Assembly (NCBI GenBank): GCA_937892955.1
Contig: CALBKH010000034.1
Coordinates: forward strand, 1 to 39,104
Direction of reading: 5' to 3'
Length of the DNA stretch: 39,104 nucleotides
Source: an uncultured Alphaproteobacteria bacterium
GTDB taxonomy: Bacteria > Pseudomonadota > Alphaproteobacteria > Rhizobiales > Ancalomicrobiaceae
A model generated the notes under the pieces. That model ran no database searches. It was not told the DNA's origin and saw only the letters and a program-made list of their open reading frames with translations. This document shows positions 8,388 to 17,996 of the stretch, piece after piece. How positions within the stretch are numbered: position 1 is the stretch's first letter; each line of letters starts with the position of its first letter. Made by a program: the position numbers and the translations under genes.

Positions 8388-9161
8388 TCAGTCGAGGCTC
8401 GGCCGCACCGTCGCCGGGCTGCGCCGGTAGTCGATGGTCTCGAAGCGCATCGACCTGAGGTCGACCATCAGCAGCCGGCGAAAGAGCGGTTCGCCGACCC
8501 CGGTGACGAGCTTCAGCACCTCGGTCGCCGCGAGAGTGCCGAGCACGCCCACCACCGCGCCGAGGATGCCGGCCTCGGCGCAGGCCGGGACGAGCCCGCG
8601 CGGCGGCGGCTCGGGGAAGAGGCAGCGGTAGCTCGGGTTCGGCGCCCCGTCGTGACCCGGCAGATGCGGCGCCAGCGTGGTGATCGAGCCGTCGAACTCC
8701 GAGACCGCCGCGGTCACCAGGATGCGGCCGACGGCGAACGAGGTGTCGGCGGCGAGGAAGCGGGTGGCGAAATTGTCCGAACCGTCGACGACGATGTCGT
8801 AGGCTTCGACCAGCGCCCGGGCGTTCTCCGCGGTGAAGCGCACCGGATGGGTCTCGACCGTGACGTGCGGATTGATCCGGGCGACGGCGTCGCGCCCGCT
8901 CTCCACCTTGAGGCGGCCGACGTCCGGCGTGCCGTGGATCACCTGTCGCTGCAGGTTCGACAACGACACCACGTCGTCGTCGACCAGCCCGATCGTCCCG
9001 ATCCCGGCGGCCGCCAGATACATGACGATCGGCGCCCCGAGCCCGCCGGTGCCGATGACGAGCACCCGCGCCGCCTTCAGCTTCTGCTGCCCCGGCCCCC
9101 CGACGTCGCGCAGGACGATGTGGCGGGCGTAGCGTTCGAGTTCGAGGGCGTCGAAGGTCAT
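8388..9161 (-). CDS. ThiF/MoeB/HesA-family adenylyltransferase
   Basis: This 257-aa E1-like enzyme would adenylate the C-terminal Gly-Gly of a ubiquitin-fold sulfur carrier (MoaD or ThiS) for molybdopterin or thiamine synthesis. It has the Rossmann motif GTGGLG at 37-42, the family start LERYARHIVLRDVGGPGQQKL, NLQRQVIHGTPDVG, and the DGSDNFATR segment. Of the zinc Cys pairs of E. coli MoeB, the first reads SYRC (only one Cys) and the C-terminal CxxC is absent. It is therefore a zinc-less variant, common in this lineage as far as I recall. The ATG at 9161 matches the family N-terminus. No rhodanese domain is present. MoeB is more likely than ThiF, but this is not proven. Confidence 0.9.
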   Translation of the reverse strand: MTFDALELERYARHIVLRDVGGPGQQKLKAARVLVIGTGGLGAPIVMYLAAAGIGTIGLVDDDVVSLSNLQRQVIHGTPDVGRLKVESGRDAVARINPHVTVETHPVRFTAENARALVEAYDIVVDGSDNFATRFLAADTSFAVGRILVTAAVSEFDGSITTLAPHLPGHDGAPNPSYRCLFPEPPPRGLVPACAEAGILGAVVGVLGTLAATEVLKLVTGVGEPLFRRLLMVDLRSMRFETIDYRRSPATVRPSLD

Positions 9162-9277
9162 GGGCGTTCCGCGGTGGTTCCGAGACGACGGCGACCGCCG
9201 CTCGGGGACGCGCGACGGTCGCGTAACCATATCATCCGTGGTCGCGAGAACCAGAGAGGCCGACCCCCGGTCGCGCC

Positions 9278-10240
<963 letters not shown>

Positions 10241-10444
10241 GATGTCTCTCCGTTCGGAACCGGCGCGCGGCGCGCGGATACGTGACCGCGATCCTAGGAA
10301 GGCGGGCGACGGCGCGCCAGCCTCGCGAACATCAGGATTCGGCGGTCTACGGAAAATTTTGGCGCGACAAGCGCTCGAAAGAGCACGAACGACCCCTCCG
10401 ACCGGAGTGGCCCCCGCCTCCCGAGAAACGTGGTTCTCTCAGGC

Positions 10445-10915
<471 letters not shown>

Positions 10916-10925
10916 CTCCGCCCTC

Positions 10926-11903
10926 TCATGCGCTGCCGATCAGGATGCCGGTGGCGAACACCAGCGCGCCGCCGACGACGATCTGGAATGCCGCACGCAG
11001 GAACGGCGTGTCCATGTATTTCCAGCGGATCCACGAGATCGCCCACAACTCGATGGCCACCAGGACGGCGGCGACGCCCGTGGCCCACCAGAAATCCGGG
11101 ATGAGATAGGGCAGGGCGTGGCCGAGGCCGCCGATCATCGTCATCGCGCCCGAGACGATGCCGCGGATCCACGGGGACCCGCGGCCGGAGAGCGCGCCGT
11201 CGTCCGACAGCGCCTCGGCGAAGCCCATCGAGATGCCGGCGCCGATCGACGCGGCGATGCCGACCAGGAAGGTCTCCCAGGTCGAGTGGGTGGCGAAGGC
11301 GGCGGCGAACAGCGGCGCCAGCGTCGACACCGAGCCGTCCATCAGCCCGACGAGGCCGGGCTGGACGTATTGGAGGATGAACAGCCGGTGCGCCGCCTCG
11401 TTCTCCTCGGCCTTCACGTCGGACGGCAGATGGGTGAGGCCGAGCCGGTGGGCGAGCGACAGGTGGCCGCCCTCGGCCTCGGCGAGATCGCCGAGCAGCT
11501 TGCGCACCTTGGCGTCGGTGGAGAGCTTCGACGCCTGGATGTAGAAGCGCCGCGACTGTGCCTCCATCACCAGCGCTTCCTTGCGGATGGTCTCGAGCGG
11601 CAGGTGTTTGGTCAGCCACACCGGCCGGCGCTCGAAGAAGCCGGAGACGTTCTCGCGGCGGATCAGCGGAATGCGCTCGCCGAATTTCTCCCGGTGCAGC
11701 TCGATCAACCAGCGGCGATGGGTGTTCTCCTCCTCCGCCATCTCGTCGAAGACGGCCGCCGACGCCGGATAGCGCTCGCGCAGCATGTCGGCATAGGTCT
11801 GGTAGATGCGGCCGTCGTCTTCTTCCGCCGAGATGGCGAGAGCGAGGATCTCCTGCTCGTCGAGGTCGGAGAAGCGGCGTTTGCCGAAACCGAAGATGGC
11901 CAT
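10926..11903 (-). CDS. mbfA: Membrane-bound ferritin-like iron exporter (ferritin domain fused to VIT1)
   Basis: In rhizobia MbfA exports Fe(II) and protects against iron and peroxide stress under Irr control. The 325-aa protein has an N-terminal ferritin-like diiron domain (about 10-160) with a Glu in AISAEEDDGRIYQ, EEENTH, a Glu in LVMEAQSR, and AEGGH, giving the paired ExxH ligand pattern. The C-terminal VIT1/CCC1-type membrane domain (about 190-325) has the LVGLMDGSVSTLAP signature and several hydrophobic helices. The ATG at 11903 has AAGGGGA upstream; the frame stays open upstream but without family similarity. It is the first gene of a probable mbfA-dut unit. Confidence 0.93.
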   Translation of the reverse strand: MAIFGFGKRRFSDLDEQEILALAISAEEDDGRIYQTYADMLRERYPASAAVFDEMAEEENTHRRWLIELHREKFGERIPLIRRENVSGFFERRPVWLTKHLPLETIRKEALVMEAQSRRFYIQASKLSTDAKVRKLLGDLAEAEGGHLSLAHRLGLTHLPSDVKAEENEAAHRLFILQYVQPGLVGLMDGSVSTLAPLFAAAFATHSTWETFLVGIAASIGAGISMGFAEALSDDGALSGRGSPWIRGIVSGAMTMIGGLGHALPYLIPDFWWATGVAAVLVAIELWAISWIRWKYMDTPFLRAAFQIVVGGALVFATGILIGSA

Positions 11904-11975
11904 GTCGTCCCCTTGCGTGACGCGACGCCGCGCGCCCGTCGCCGGTGTCGAGGGATCCCCTGAGCGGTCCCCGTC

Positions 11976-11988
11976 TGGAATCTTTCGA
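11976..11988 (-). promoter_or_regulatory. Possible Irr (ICE-like) site upstream of mbfA
   Basis: The sequence TGGAATCTTTCGA contains GAA-N3-TTC, which loosely resembles the inverted GAA/TTC core of Irr-bound ICE motifs, about 75 bases before the mbfA start. The match is partial and rests on recalled consensus. Known MbfA genes are repressed by Irr, so the position makes sense, but this is inference. Confidence 0.25.
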
Positions 11989-12117
11989 AACAGGCTAGCA
12001 GAGCCGAACCGGTTCACCGAGTCCGCCGTCGTCGCGGCAGCCGCCCACGACGCGCGGAGCGACGGGGTCGGGGCGGGAGGGCATCGCGTCGGACACGGAG
12101 AACTGCATCCGAAGCGG

Positions 12118-13434
12118 TCAGAAGCGGATCGTCGAGATCACCTCGTCGGCGGCTCGCTCGCCCTCGAGGAAGGCGCCGCCGACCGTGCCCCACAGCGTCG
12201 GGTGGGTCGCCTCGCCGGCGAGCCGGACCCTCTCGTCGACCGGCCGTCGCAGGATCGTCCGGTCGTCGCCGTGGCCGGGGGCGGCACAGGACGAGGCGCC
12301 GCCGATCCGCGGGTCCTTGCGCCAGGCGGTGGCGCGGCTGCGGGCGATCTTCTTGCGCGCCTCGGTTCCGAAGCTCTCCACCAGCAGCGAGGCGGCGAAA
12401 TCGACCATCGCCGCTTCGCCGGCCTTCACCAGATCCTCGGCGAAGGCGCCGCCGACGTCGGCGAAGACGAGATCGCTTCCCTCCACGTTGGCCGTCAACC
12501 GCACCGTCCGTCTGCCCGGGCGGACGAAGAAGACGTCCTCGTCGTCGCGGAAACGGAACGGATTGCCGGGGATCTCCAGGACGATCCGCTCCTGCACCCC
12601 GAGGCTCAGTGCCGCCAGAGCGTCCTCTTGATCGGCCGGCAGCGGCGGATCGAAGCGGATGCCGCCGCGCATCAACACGTCGGTCGCGACGGTGACGATC
12701 ACCGCCGCCGCCTCGATGCGCCCGGCCGTGGTCTCCGCAGCGACCCGCTCGCCGCGGCGATCGATGCGGGTGACGGCGACGCCGGTGACGATCGGCAGTC
12801 CCTCGGCGAGGCGGGCGAGGAACGCGCCGTAGCCGCCGGCGAGGAGATGGAACGGGCCGCGGCGGGCACGTGCGAGATCAAGGGTCGAGACCCGGTCGAG
12901 ATCCTTGCCGCAGTCGGCCGGCCCGACCGCGAAGGCGACGAGATCGGCGACCGCTCCGAGGCCGCGCGGCAGCATCTCCGACGCCGCCACGTCGATGCCG
13001 AGCCGTCCGGCCTCCTGGATCGCTTGGCCGAAGCCCTCGATGCCCTGCGAGAAGGCGTCGATCTCGTCGTCGCCGGCGCGGCGTCGACCGATGCGCAACG
13101 TCTCCTCCTCGCTCGCCCGCAACGCGATCCCGAGATCGCGCGCCAGGGCCGGGAAGGGCGTCGCCGCAGCGGCATGGAGCGCATGGGCGCCGAGATCGCA
13201 GGGCCGGCCGAAGGTGGCGGTGTCGGCGACGCAGCGCCCACCGATCCGCGCGCCCGCTTCGACGACGATCACGCTGCGCCCGGCGGCGACGAGGCGGCGG
13301 GCGGCGGCGATGCCTGCGGCTCCGGCGCCGACGATCACCACGTCGGCGTTCGTCGGGATCGCGGCCCGCGCCGGAGCCGCGACGGGGAGGGTGGCGGCGA
13401 GGGCTCCGAGAAGAACGGTGCGGCGATCGATCAT
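12118..13434 (-). CDS. Exported flavin-containing amine oxidase
   Basis: This 438-aa FAD-dependent oxidoreductase of the monoamine oxidase superfamily would oxidise amines to aldehydes with release of peroxide; the substrate is unknown. An N-terminal signal (DRRTVLLGALAATLPVAAPARA, residues 3-24) has twin Arg before the hydrophobic core, suggesting Tat export of a folded flavoprotein. The dinucleotide-binding motif VIVGAGAAGIAAARRL is at 33-48, EAGARIGGRC follows, and the C-terminal FAD motif LAGEATHPTLWGTVGGAFLEGERAA is intact. Cys in ASSCAAPGHG lies near the usual active-site region. The start is set by the signal peptide; the ribosome site is weak. Its start faces the TRAP binding-protein gene divergently across 191 bases. 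Confidence 0.9.
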   Translation of the reverse strand: MIDRRTVLLGALAATLPVAAPARAAIPTNADVVIVGAGAAGIAAARRLVAAGRSVIVVEAGARIGGRCVADTATFGRPCDLGAHALHAAAATPFPALARDLGIALRASEEETLRIGRRRAGDDEIDAFSQGIEGFGQAIQEAGRLGIDVAASEMLPRGLGAVADLVAFAVGPADCGKDLDRVSTLDLARARRGPFHLLAGGYGAFLARLAEGLPIVTGVAVTRIDRRGERVAAETTAGRIEAAAVIVTVATDVLMRGGIRFDPPLPADQEDALAALSLGVQERIVLEIPGNPFRFRDDEDVFFVRPGRRTVRLTANVEGSDLVFADVGGAFAEDLVKAGEAAMVDFAASLLVESFGTEARKKIARSRATAWRKDPRIGGASSCAAPGHGDDRTILRRPVDERVRLAGEATHPTLWGTVGGAFLEGERAADEVISTIRF

Positions 13435-13625
13435 GAGGGTCCGGTGGCGACGAGATCTCGAACCGACCCTAGACCATCCGGGACCGTCGCCGAAACCGTT
13501 TCGCCGTGCCGGGACGCGGAATTACAGACGCTCGACGGCCTTGCCGGATCGGGTTTCCCACGACTACCTTGACGGGCCTCGGACATGCGAGGTTCGGCCG
13601 GCTTCCGAGCCTCAGGGAGATCGTC

Positions 13626-14753
13626 ATGAGCGAAGACAACGAGACCCGTTCCAACCAAGATCGCGGCGTCGGACGCCGCCGCCTGCTCGGCCTCGGCGCC
13701 GCCGCGGCCGTCGGCACGTTGGCCGCGCCGGCCGTTGTGCGCGCCGACACCAAGCTCACCTGGAAGATGGCGACCTCCTGGCCGAAGAACACGCCCGGCG
13801 TCGGCGTCAACGCCCAGCGCCTCGCCGACAGTATCACCGCCATGTCCGGCGGCCGCCTGACCGTGCAGCTCTATGCCGCCGGCGAACTGGTGCCGCCCTT
13901 CGAGGTCTTCGACGCGGTCTCCTCCGGCGCCGCCGAGATGGGCCACGCCTCGCCCTACTACTGGCAGGGCAAGGACAAGTCGTTCCACTTCTTCACCGGC
14001 GTACCCTTCGGCCTCTTCGCCAACGAGCACATGGGCTGGCTGTGGTTCGGCGGTGGTCAGGCGCTGTGGGAGAAGGCCTATGCGCCCTTCGGCGTCCAGC
14101 CCTTCTACTGTGGCTCGTCGGGCCCGCAGGCCGGCGGTTGGTTCCGCAAGGAGATCAACACGGTCGACGACTTCAAGGGCCTCAAGATGCGCATCGCCGG
14201 CCTCGGCGGCGAGGTGCTGCGTCGCCTCGGCGTCAACGTCGTGCTGCTGCCGCCGGGCGAGATCTTCCAGGCCATGCAGTCCGGCACCATCGACGCGGCC
14301 GAATGGGTCGGTCCGTGGAACGACCTCGCCTTCGGCCTGTTCCGCGTGGCCAAGTACTACTACATGCCGTCCTTCTTCGAGTTCGGCCCGGCGCTCGAGC
14401 TGATGGTCAACAAGAAGCTCTACGACGGCCTGCCCGACGACCTGAAGGACATCGTCAAGCGCGCCGCCTATGCCTCGGCCGCCGAGTCCTACGCCGACTT
14501 CACCTATCACAACATCGCCTCGCTGAAGCCGGTGATGGACAAGGAAGGTGTCCAGGTGAAGTCGCTCTCCGACGACATCGTCAAGGTGTTGGCCAAGGAG
14601 ACCAAGGCGGTGATGGCCGAGATCGCCGCCTCCGGCGCCATGGCCAAGGAGGTCTACGAGAGCTTCGAGGCCTTCCGCCAGCAGTCCGCCGCCTACGCCA
14701 AGGTGATGGACCTCGCCGCCTACCAGATGCGCGAACTCGGCCGCGACGCGTGA
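13626..14753 (+). CDS. TRAP transporter solute-binding protein, DctP family (orphan)
   Basis: This 375-aa periplasmic receptor belongs to tripartite ATP-independent transporters and resembles the branch that binds keto acids or related carboxylates. The Arg-Arg-Arg at 17-19 followed by LLGLGAAAAVG and cleavage after VRA (40) is a Tat-type signal. The mature protein starts TKLTWKMATSWPKNTPG and has the family pieces GKDKSFHFFTGVPFG, GLKMRIAG and MQSGTIDAAEWVGPWND. The ATG at 13626 has AGGGAG 7 bases upstream. No DctQ or DctM membrane genes are beside it, so it must work with permeases encoded elsewhere or act as a stand-alone receptor. The ligand is not predictable here. Confidence 0.93.
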   Translation: MSEDNETRSNQDRGVGRRRLLGLGAAAAVGTLAAPAVVRADTKLTWKMATSWPKNTPGVGVNAQRLADSITAMSGGRLTVQLYAAGELVPPFEVFDAVSSGAAEMGHASPYYWQGKDKSFHFFTGVPFGLFANEHMGWLWFGGGQALWEKAYAPFGVQPFYCGSSGPQAGGWFRKEINTVDDFKGLKMRIAGLGGEVLRRLGVNVVLLPPGEIFQAMQSGTIDAAEWVGPWNDLAFGLFRVAKYYYMPSFFEFGPALELMVNKKLYDGLPDDLKDIVKRAAYASAAESYADFTYHNIASLKPVMDKEGVQVKSLSDDIVKVLAKETKAVMAEIAASGAMAKEVYESFEAFRQQSAAYAKVMDLAAYQMRELGRDA

Positions 14754-14760
14754 TGGCCAC

Positions 14761-14835
14761 GGCCGGGGGTGCCGACACGCCCGGCCATCGAAGCGATGCG
14801 AATCTTCCCATGCGGCCACGCCGGGAAATTCGCAT
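14761..14835. repeat. Hairpin pair downstream of the TRAP binding-protein gene
   Basis: GGCCGGG (14761-14767) pairs with CCCGGCC (14780-14786) just after the stop codon and is terminator-like. A second hairpin has arms ATGCGAATCTTCCC (14796-14809) and GGGAAATTCGCAT (14823-14835), pairing over 13 bases with one bulged C. It carries the GAAATTC heptamer seen in the hairpins at 12-43, 6511-6543 and 19226-19268. The flank CTACGGTATGG follows at about 14867. Confidence 0.6.
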
Positions 14836-14901
14836 GCGGATTACCTTCGCTCCTCATCGAGGTCCTACGGTATGGGGTTCGCCGCACTCGACGAAAACAC
14901 G

Positions 14902-14923
14902 ACGGGCGCCCTCGGGCGCCCGT
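14902..14923. terminator. Bidirectional intrinsic terminator between the TRAP gene and marR
   Basis: ACGGGCGCCC (14902-14911) and GGGCGCCCGT (14914-14923) form a perfect stem of up to 10 bp. On plus it is followed by TTCGCATTTCC; on minus it follows the MarR stop at 14965 and is followed by a GTGTTTTC stretch. It therefore fits both convergent genes. Confidence 0.8.
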
Positions 14924-14964
14924 TTCGCATTTCCTCGCCGCATCCGGTCGCGCCGGTCGTCCGA

Positions 14965-15492
14965 TCATTCCGCCGGCTGCGCCTTCGCCGCCTCCAGCCG
15001 CTCGGCTGCCGCCTCCACCGGGCAGTTCTCCGCCCGGCAGCCGTCCTTGTCGCAGGTGCGGCAGATGTGGTCGGCGCTCTCCTGCCCGTCGACGGGAACC
15101 TCCAGCATCTTGTCGAGGGCGCGGCCGAGGATCTCGATCTCTTCGGCGTCGAGCACCCCCACCAGCGTTTCGGCGGCGGCGATACGCTTGTCCTGGAACT
15201 GGCCGGCGCGGCGTCGACCGCGCGCCGTCACCTCGACCTTCACCTCGCGCCCCTTGCGGGAGAGACGGCGCACCAGCCAGTCCTTCTCCAGCCGATCGAC
15301 CAGACGGACGGTCGCCGAATGGGTGAGGCCGACGGTGCGGGCGATGTCGAGGATGGCGGTCGGCCCGTTCTGCCGCAGCGTCGTCAGCGCCGCGGCGGCG
15401 CTCGCCGACAGGTCTTCGCTCTCGGCATGGACCGAGTCGTGGAGAAGGGTGGCGAAGGCGGCGAGCCGATTGGCGGTGGTGCGGTGCGACAT
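14965..15492 (-). CDS. MarR-family winged-helix regulator with Cys-rich C-terminus
   Basis: This 175-aa cytoplasmic DNA-binding protein has the winged helix at about residues 28-95 (recognition region LTHSATVRLVDRLEKDWLVRRL). The C-terminal tail has four cysteines, C144, C147, C152 and C157, in the pattern CRTC-x4-C-x4-C, which could bind a metal or respond to redox. That tail lies outside the core MarR fold. The start at 15492 (MSHRTTANRLAAF) is chosen from family-like length; the frame is open upstream. No good Shine-Dalgarno is visible. A 12-base palindrome sits just before the start. The target genes are unknown; the neighbours are a GNAT protein and a TRAP receptor. Confidence 0.88.
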   Translation of the reverse strand: MSHRTTANRLAAFATLLHDSVHAESEDLSASAAAALTTLRQNGPTAILDIARTVGLTHSATVRLVDRLEKDWLVRRLSRKGREVKVEVTARGRRRAGQFQDKRIAAAETLVGVLDAEEIEILGRALDKMLEVPVDGQESADHICRTCDKDGCRAENCPVEAAAERLEAAKAQPAE

Positions 15493-15493
15493 G

Positions 15494-15505
15494 CGCGATG
15501 CATCG
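15494..15505. promoter_or_regulatory. Palindrome at the marR start, possible operator
   Basis: GCGATGCATCGC is a perfect 12-base palindrome flanked on both sides by ATGC, placed immediately upstream of the MarR start codon, with GTATGCT (a possible -10) 10 bases further upstream. MarR proteins usually bind such palindromes over their own promoters, so autorepression is a reasonable inference. Confidence 0.4.
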
Positions 15506-15600
15506 CATGCGCGGAGCATACGGACAATCGTGCGAAGGTCGATGATCCGGCGGTTTTCGGTCACATTCTCGCGTTCTTCGACCAATGGACCGGGTGGACC

Positions 15601-16104
15601 TCACCCGCCCGGGATCTTCTCCATGAAGACCAGATCGAGCCAGCGGTCGAATTTGCGCCCGACCTCGGGAAGACGCCCGACCTCGACGAAGCCGAGATCG
15701 GTGTGCAGTGCGATCGAGGCGGCGTTGCCGGCTTCGATGCCGGCGATCATCGCATGCTTGCCGAGCGCCGCCGCGCGGCCCTCGAGTTCGACGACGAGAG
15801 CCCGCGCCACGCCGCGGCGGCGGAAGCGCTCGTCGACATAGACCGAATGCTCGCAGGTGTGGCGGTAGCCGTCGAAGGCGCGGAAGTCGCCGAACGATCC
15901 GTAGCCGGCGATCTCGCCGTCGATCTCCGCGACCAGAACCGGATAGCCGAGCGCCCGTCGCGCCGCGGCCCAGCGCCGGCGGTCGTCGAGATCGACCAGG
16001 GTCTCGTTCCAGATCGCCGTGGTTTCGGCGACGGCGACGTTGTAGATGCGCCGAATCGCTTCGAGATCGCCGTCCTCGGCGTCGCGGACGATCGTCGCGG
16101 GCAT
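15601..16104 (-). CDS. GNAT N-acetyltransferase, phosphinothricin/methionine-sulfone acetyltransferase-like
   Basis: This 167-aa acetyl-CoA-dependent transferase belongs to the Pat/YncA (MnaT) group, which acetylates phosphinothricin, methionine sulfone or similar amino-acid analogues. Visible family parts are IRRIYNVAVAETTAIWNE near the N-terminus, HTCEHSVYVDERFRRRGVARALV (acetyl-CoA motif A with RRGVAR), and the ending SIALHTDLGFVEVGRLPEVGRKFDRWLDLVFME. The ATG at 16104 has GGGAG 5 bases upstream; a GTG at 16125 overlaps the stop of the upstream SH3 gene and is the alternative start. It is translationally linked to that gene. The substrate is unproven. Confidence 0.9.
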   Translation of the reverse strand: MPATIVRDAEDGDLEAIRRIYNVAVAETTAIWNETLVDLDDRRRWAAARRALGYPVLVAEIDGEIAGYGSFGDFRAFDGYRHTCEHSVYVDERFRRRGVARALVVELEGRAAALGKHAMIAGIEAGNAASIALHTDLGFVEVGRLPEVGRKFDRWLDLVFMEKIPGG

Positions 16105-16121
16105 CGGCTCCCGTTCGGCGC

Positions 16122-16640
16122 TCACCGGAACACCTCGTTCGGATAGGCGCCCCAGACGCGTCCCTGCTCGATCCATCCCTTGACGCCGCCGCCGGAGACC
16201 CGGCACCAGCGCCCGGTGCATTCCGCCACCTCGAGCAGCACGTTCGGCTCGACCTCGGCGACGATCCGCGCCCCGGCCTCGCCCTTCTCCCGCATCGGCG
16301 TCCTGCCGGTCTTCTCCCAGGGGGTGACGAGCGCGGTGCGCTTGCCCGACAACAGCGTCTTCTGCACCCAGCCCTCCGCGCCTTCCGAATCGCGGATGTG
16401 GAACCACACGTCGAATTCCTGGGTGATCTCGACCGGCACCCCGGCCTTGACGAAGGTCCAGGCGATCTCGTGGTCTTTGCTCGGACCCTGGCGGACGTTG
16501 ACCGGCGACGACTTGGTGGAGACGAAGCGCGGCAGCGGCAGCCCGCTCGGACCGACGGCCTGTTGCGCGACGGCGGGCGCCGCCGCCGTCGGCAGGGCGA
16601 TCAGGAGGGCGGCGGCGAAGGCTCGGGCACGAAAATTCAT
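16122..16640 (-). CDS. Exported SH3-domain protein
   Basis: This 172-aa protein has a Sec signal peptide (about residues 1-25, ending AVAQQ) and two bacterial SH3-like segments. The first (about 45-90) is SPVNVRQGPSKDHEIAWTF followed by VWFHIRDSEGAEGWVQ. The second (about 125-165) contains CTGRWCRVSGGGVKGWIEQ. Such small periplasmic SH3 proteins are widespread in Hyphomicrobiales and are thought to bind cell-wall components, but no function is established. The ATG at 16640 has GGAAG upstream. It is co-transcribed with the downstream acetyltransferase. Confidence 0.88.
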   Translation of the reverse strand: MNFRARAFAAALLIALPTAAAPAVAQQAVGPSGLPLPRFVSTKSSPVNVRQGPSKDHEIAWTFVKAGVPVEITQEFDVWFHIRDSEGAEGWVQKTLLSGKRTALVTPWEKTGRTPMREKGEAGARIVAEVEPNVLLEVAECTGRWCRVSGGGVKGWIEQGRVWGAYPNEVFR

Positions 16641-16740
16641 GGATCTTCCGACGGAATGGGGAGGTTCGGCGTTCCGGGTTGTCTACCACGTCCTGCGATC
16701 GTCGCCACCGATCGCGACGAAAGGTAGGTTCCTCGACGAA

Positions 16741-16768
16741 TTGTCATTTGCGAGGCATCTGCTAGACA
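16741..16768 (+). promoter_or_regulatory. Candidate sigma-70 promoter for the hydroxyacid dehydrogenase
   Basis: TTGTCA (16741-16746) and TAGACA (16763-16768) are 16 bases apart, and TGC before the -10 gives an extended -10. Transcription would begin near 16775, leaving a leader of about 168 bases before the start codon at 16943. Confidence 0.5.
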
Positions 16769-16942
16769 GAACGGAAGTGCGGGGAGTGCGCCTCGCGACG
16801 ACTCTGCGTCGCCGTGGTTAAGGACACTTCAACGGGTGATCGCACCGGCGCCTTTCGCCTTCCGAGGGTCGGAACCTTCGGAGGGAACGGTGCCCGCGGC
16901 ACGCGTCGGATGCACGGTGAAACGTGGTGGGAGCTGCAGTCC

Positions 16943-17929
16943 ATGCCGAAGAGCAAACCCTCGGTGATCGTCACCCGGCGTCTTCCCGACGTCGTCGAGA
17001 CCCGGATGCGCGAGCTCTTCGACGCCCGTCTCAACGTCGATGATCACCCGATGAGCCAGGCCGAGTTGGTCGAGGCGGTGAAGAGCTGCGAAGTGTTGGT
17101 GCCGACCGTCACCGACACCATCGATGCCGCGGTGATCTCCCAGGCCGGCCCGCAATTGCGCCTCATCGCCAACTACGGCAACGGCGTCGACAACATCGAC
17201 GTCCAGACCGCGCTCAATCGCGGCATCACCGTCACCAACACTCCCGGCGTCCTCACCGAGGACACCGCCGACATGACCATGGCGCTGATTCTCGCCGTGC
17301 CGCGCCGTGTCGCCGAGGGCATGGCGGTGATTCGCGACGGCGATTGGAACGGCTGGTCGCCGACCTGGATGCTCGGCCACCGCATCAACGGCAAGCGCCT
17401 CGGCATCATCGGCATGGGTCGGATCGGTCAGGCGGTCGCCCGCCGGGCCCAGGCCTTCGGCATGTCGATCCACTATCACAACCGTCGCCGGCTGCCGGCG
17501 TCGGTCGAGGAGGGGCTGGAGGCGACCTATTGGGAGAGCCTCGATCAGATGCTCGCCCGCATGGACGTCATCTCGATCCACTGCCCGCACACCCCGGCGA
17601 CCTACCATCTCTTGTCGGCTCGCCGCCTCAAACTGATTCGCCCCGAGGCCTTCGTCGTCAACACCGCCCGTGGCGAGGTGATCGACGAGAACGCCCTCGC
17701 CCGCATGCTGGAAGCCGGTGAGCTCGCCGGCGCCGGGCTCGACGTCTTCGAACACGAACCCGCCGTCAACCCCAAGCTGGTGCGCTGCAAGCGTGTCGTC
17801 CTCCTGCCCCACATGGGTTCGGCGACGATCGAGGGCCGCGTCGACATGGGCGAACGGGTGATCATCAACATCAAGACGTACCAGGATGGCCACCGTCCCC
17901 CCGACCGCGTCCTGCCGTCGATGCTGTGA
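16943..17929 (+). CDS. D-2-hydroxyacid dehydrogenase, glyoxylate/hydroxypyruvate reductase type
   Basis: This 328-aa cytosolic enzyme would reduce glyoxylate or hydroxypyruvate with NAD(P)H. It has the Rossmann motif GMGRIG at 157-162, then NRRR (180-183) at the end of the second strand, which favours NADPH. Catalytic residues fit the family: R243 in NTARGEVID, E272 in FEHEP and H290 in LPHMGSAT. The start at 16943 has GGGAG 9 bases upstream; longer frames from 16814 and 16911 lack this. The last residues end in the usual PPDRV. It could act with the serine-glyoxylate aminotransferase at 6893, though the two are not linked in an operon. Confidence 0.94.
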   Translation: MPKSKPSVIVTRRLPDVVETRMRELFDARLNVDDHPMSQAELVEAVKSCEVLVPTVTDTIDAAVISQAGPQLRLIANYGNGVDNIDVQTALNRGITVTNTPGVLTEDTADMTMALILAVPRRVAEGMAVIRDGDWNGWSPTWMLGHRINGKRLGIIGMGRIGQAVARRAQAFGMSIHYHNRRRLPASVEEGLEATYWESLDQMLARMDVISIHCPHTPATYHLLSARRLKLIRPEAFVVNTARGEVIDENALARMLEAGELAGAGLDVFEHEPAVNPKLVRCKRVVLLPHMGSATIEGRVDMGERVIINIKTYQDGHRPPDRVLPSML

Positions 17930-17996
17930 GCCGGCGACGGCGTCGTTCGCCGCCGCCGCTCTCCGACCGTCGACGGCCGATCGAGGAGAAGATCCG

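Noticed and set aside
10241..10444. Possible riboswitch or attenuator upstream of cysK
   Set aside because: Only short hairpins are visible, such as GCTC-GAAA-GAGC near 10371. No SAM or other known riboswitch core can be recognised.
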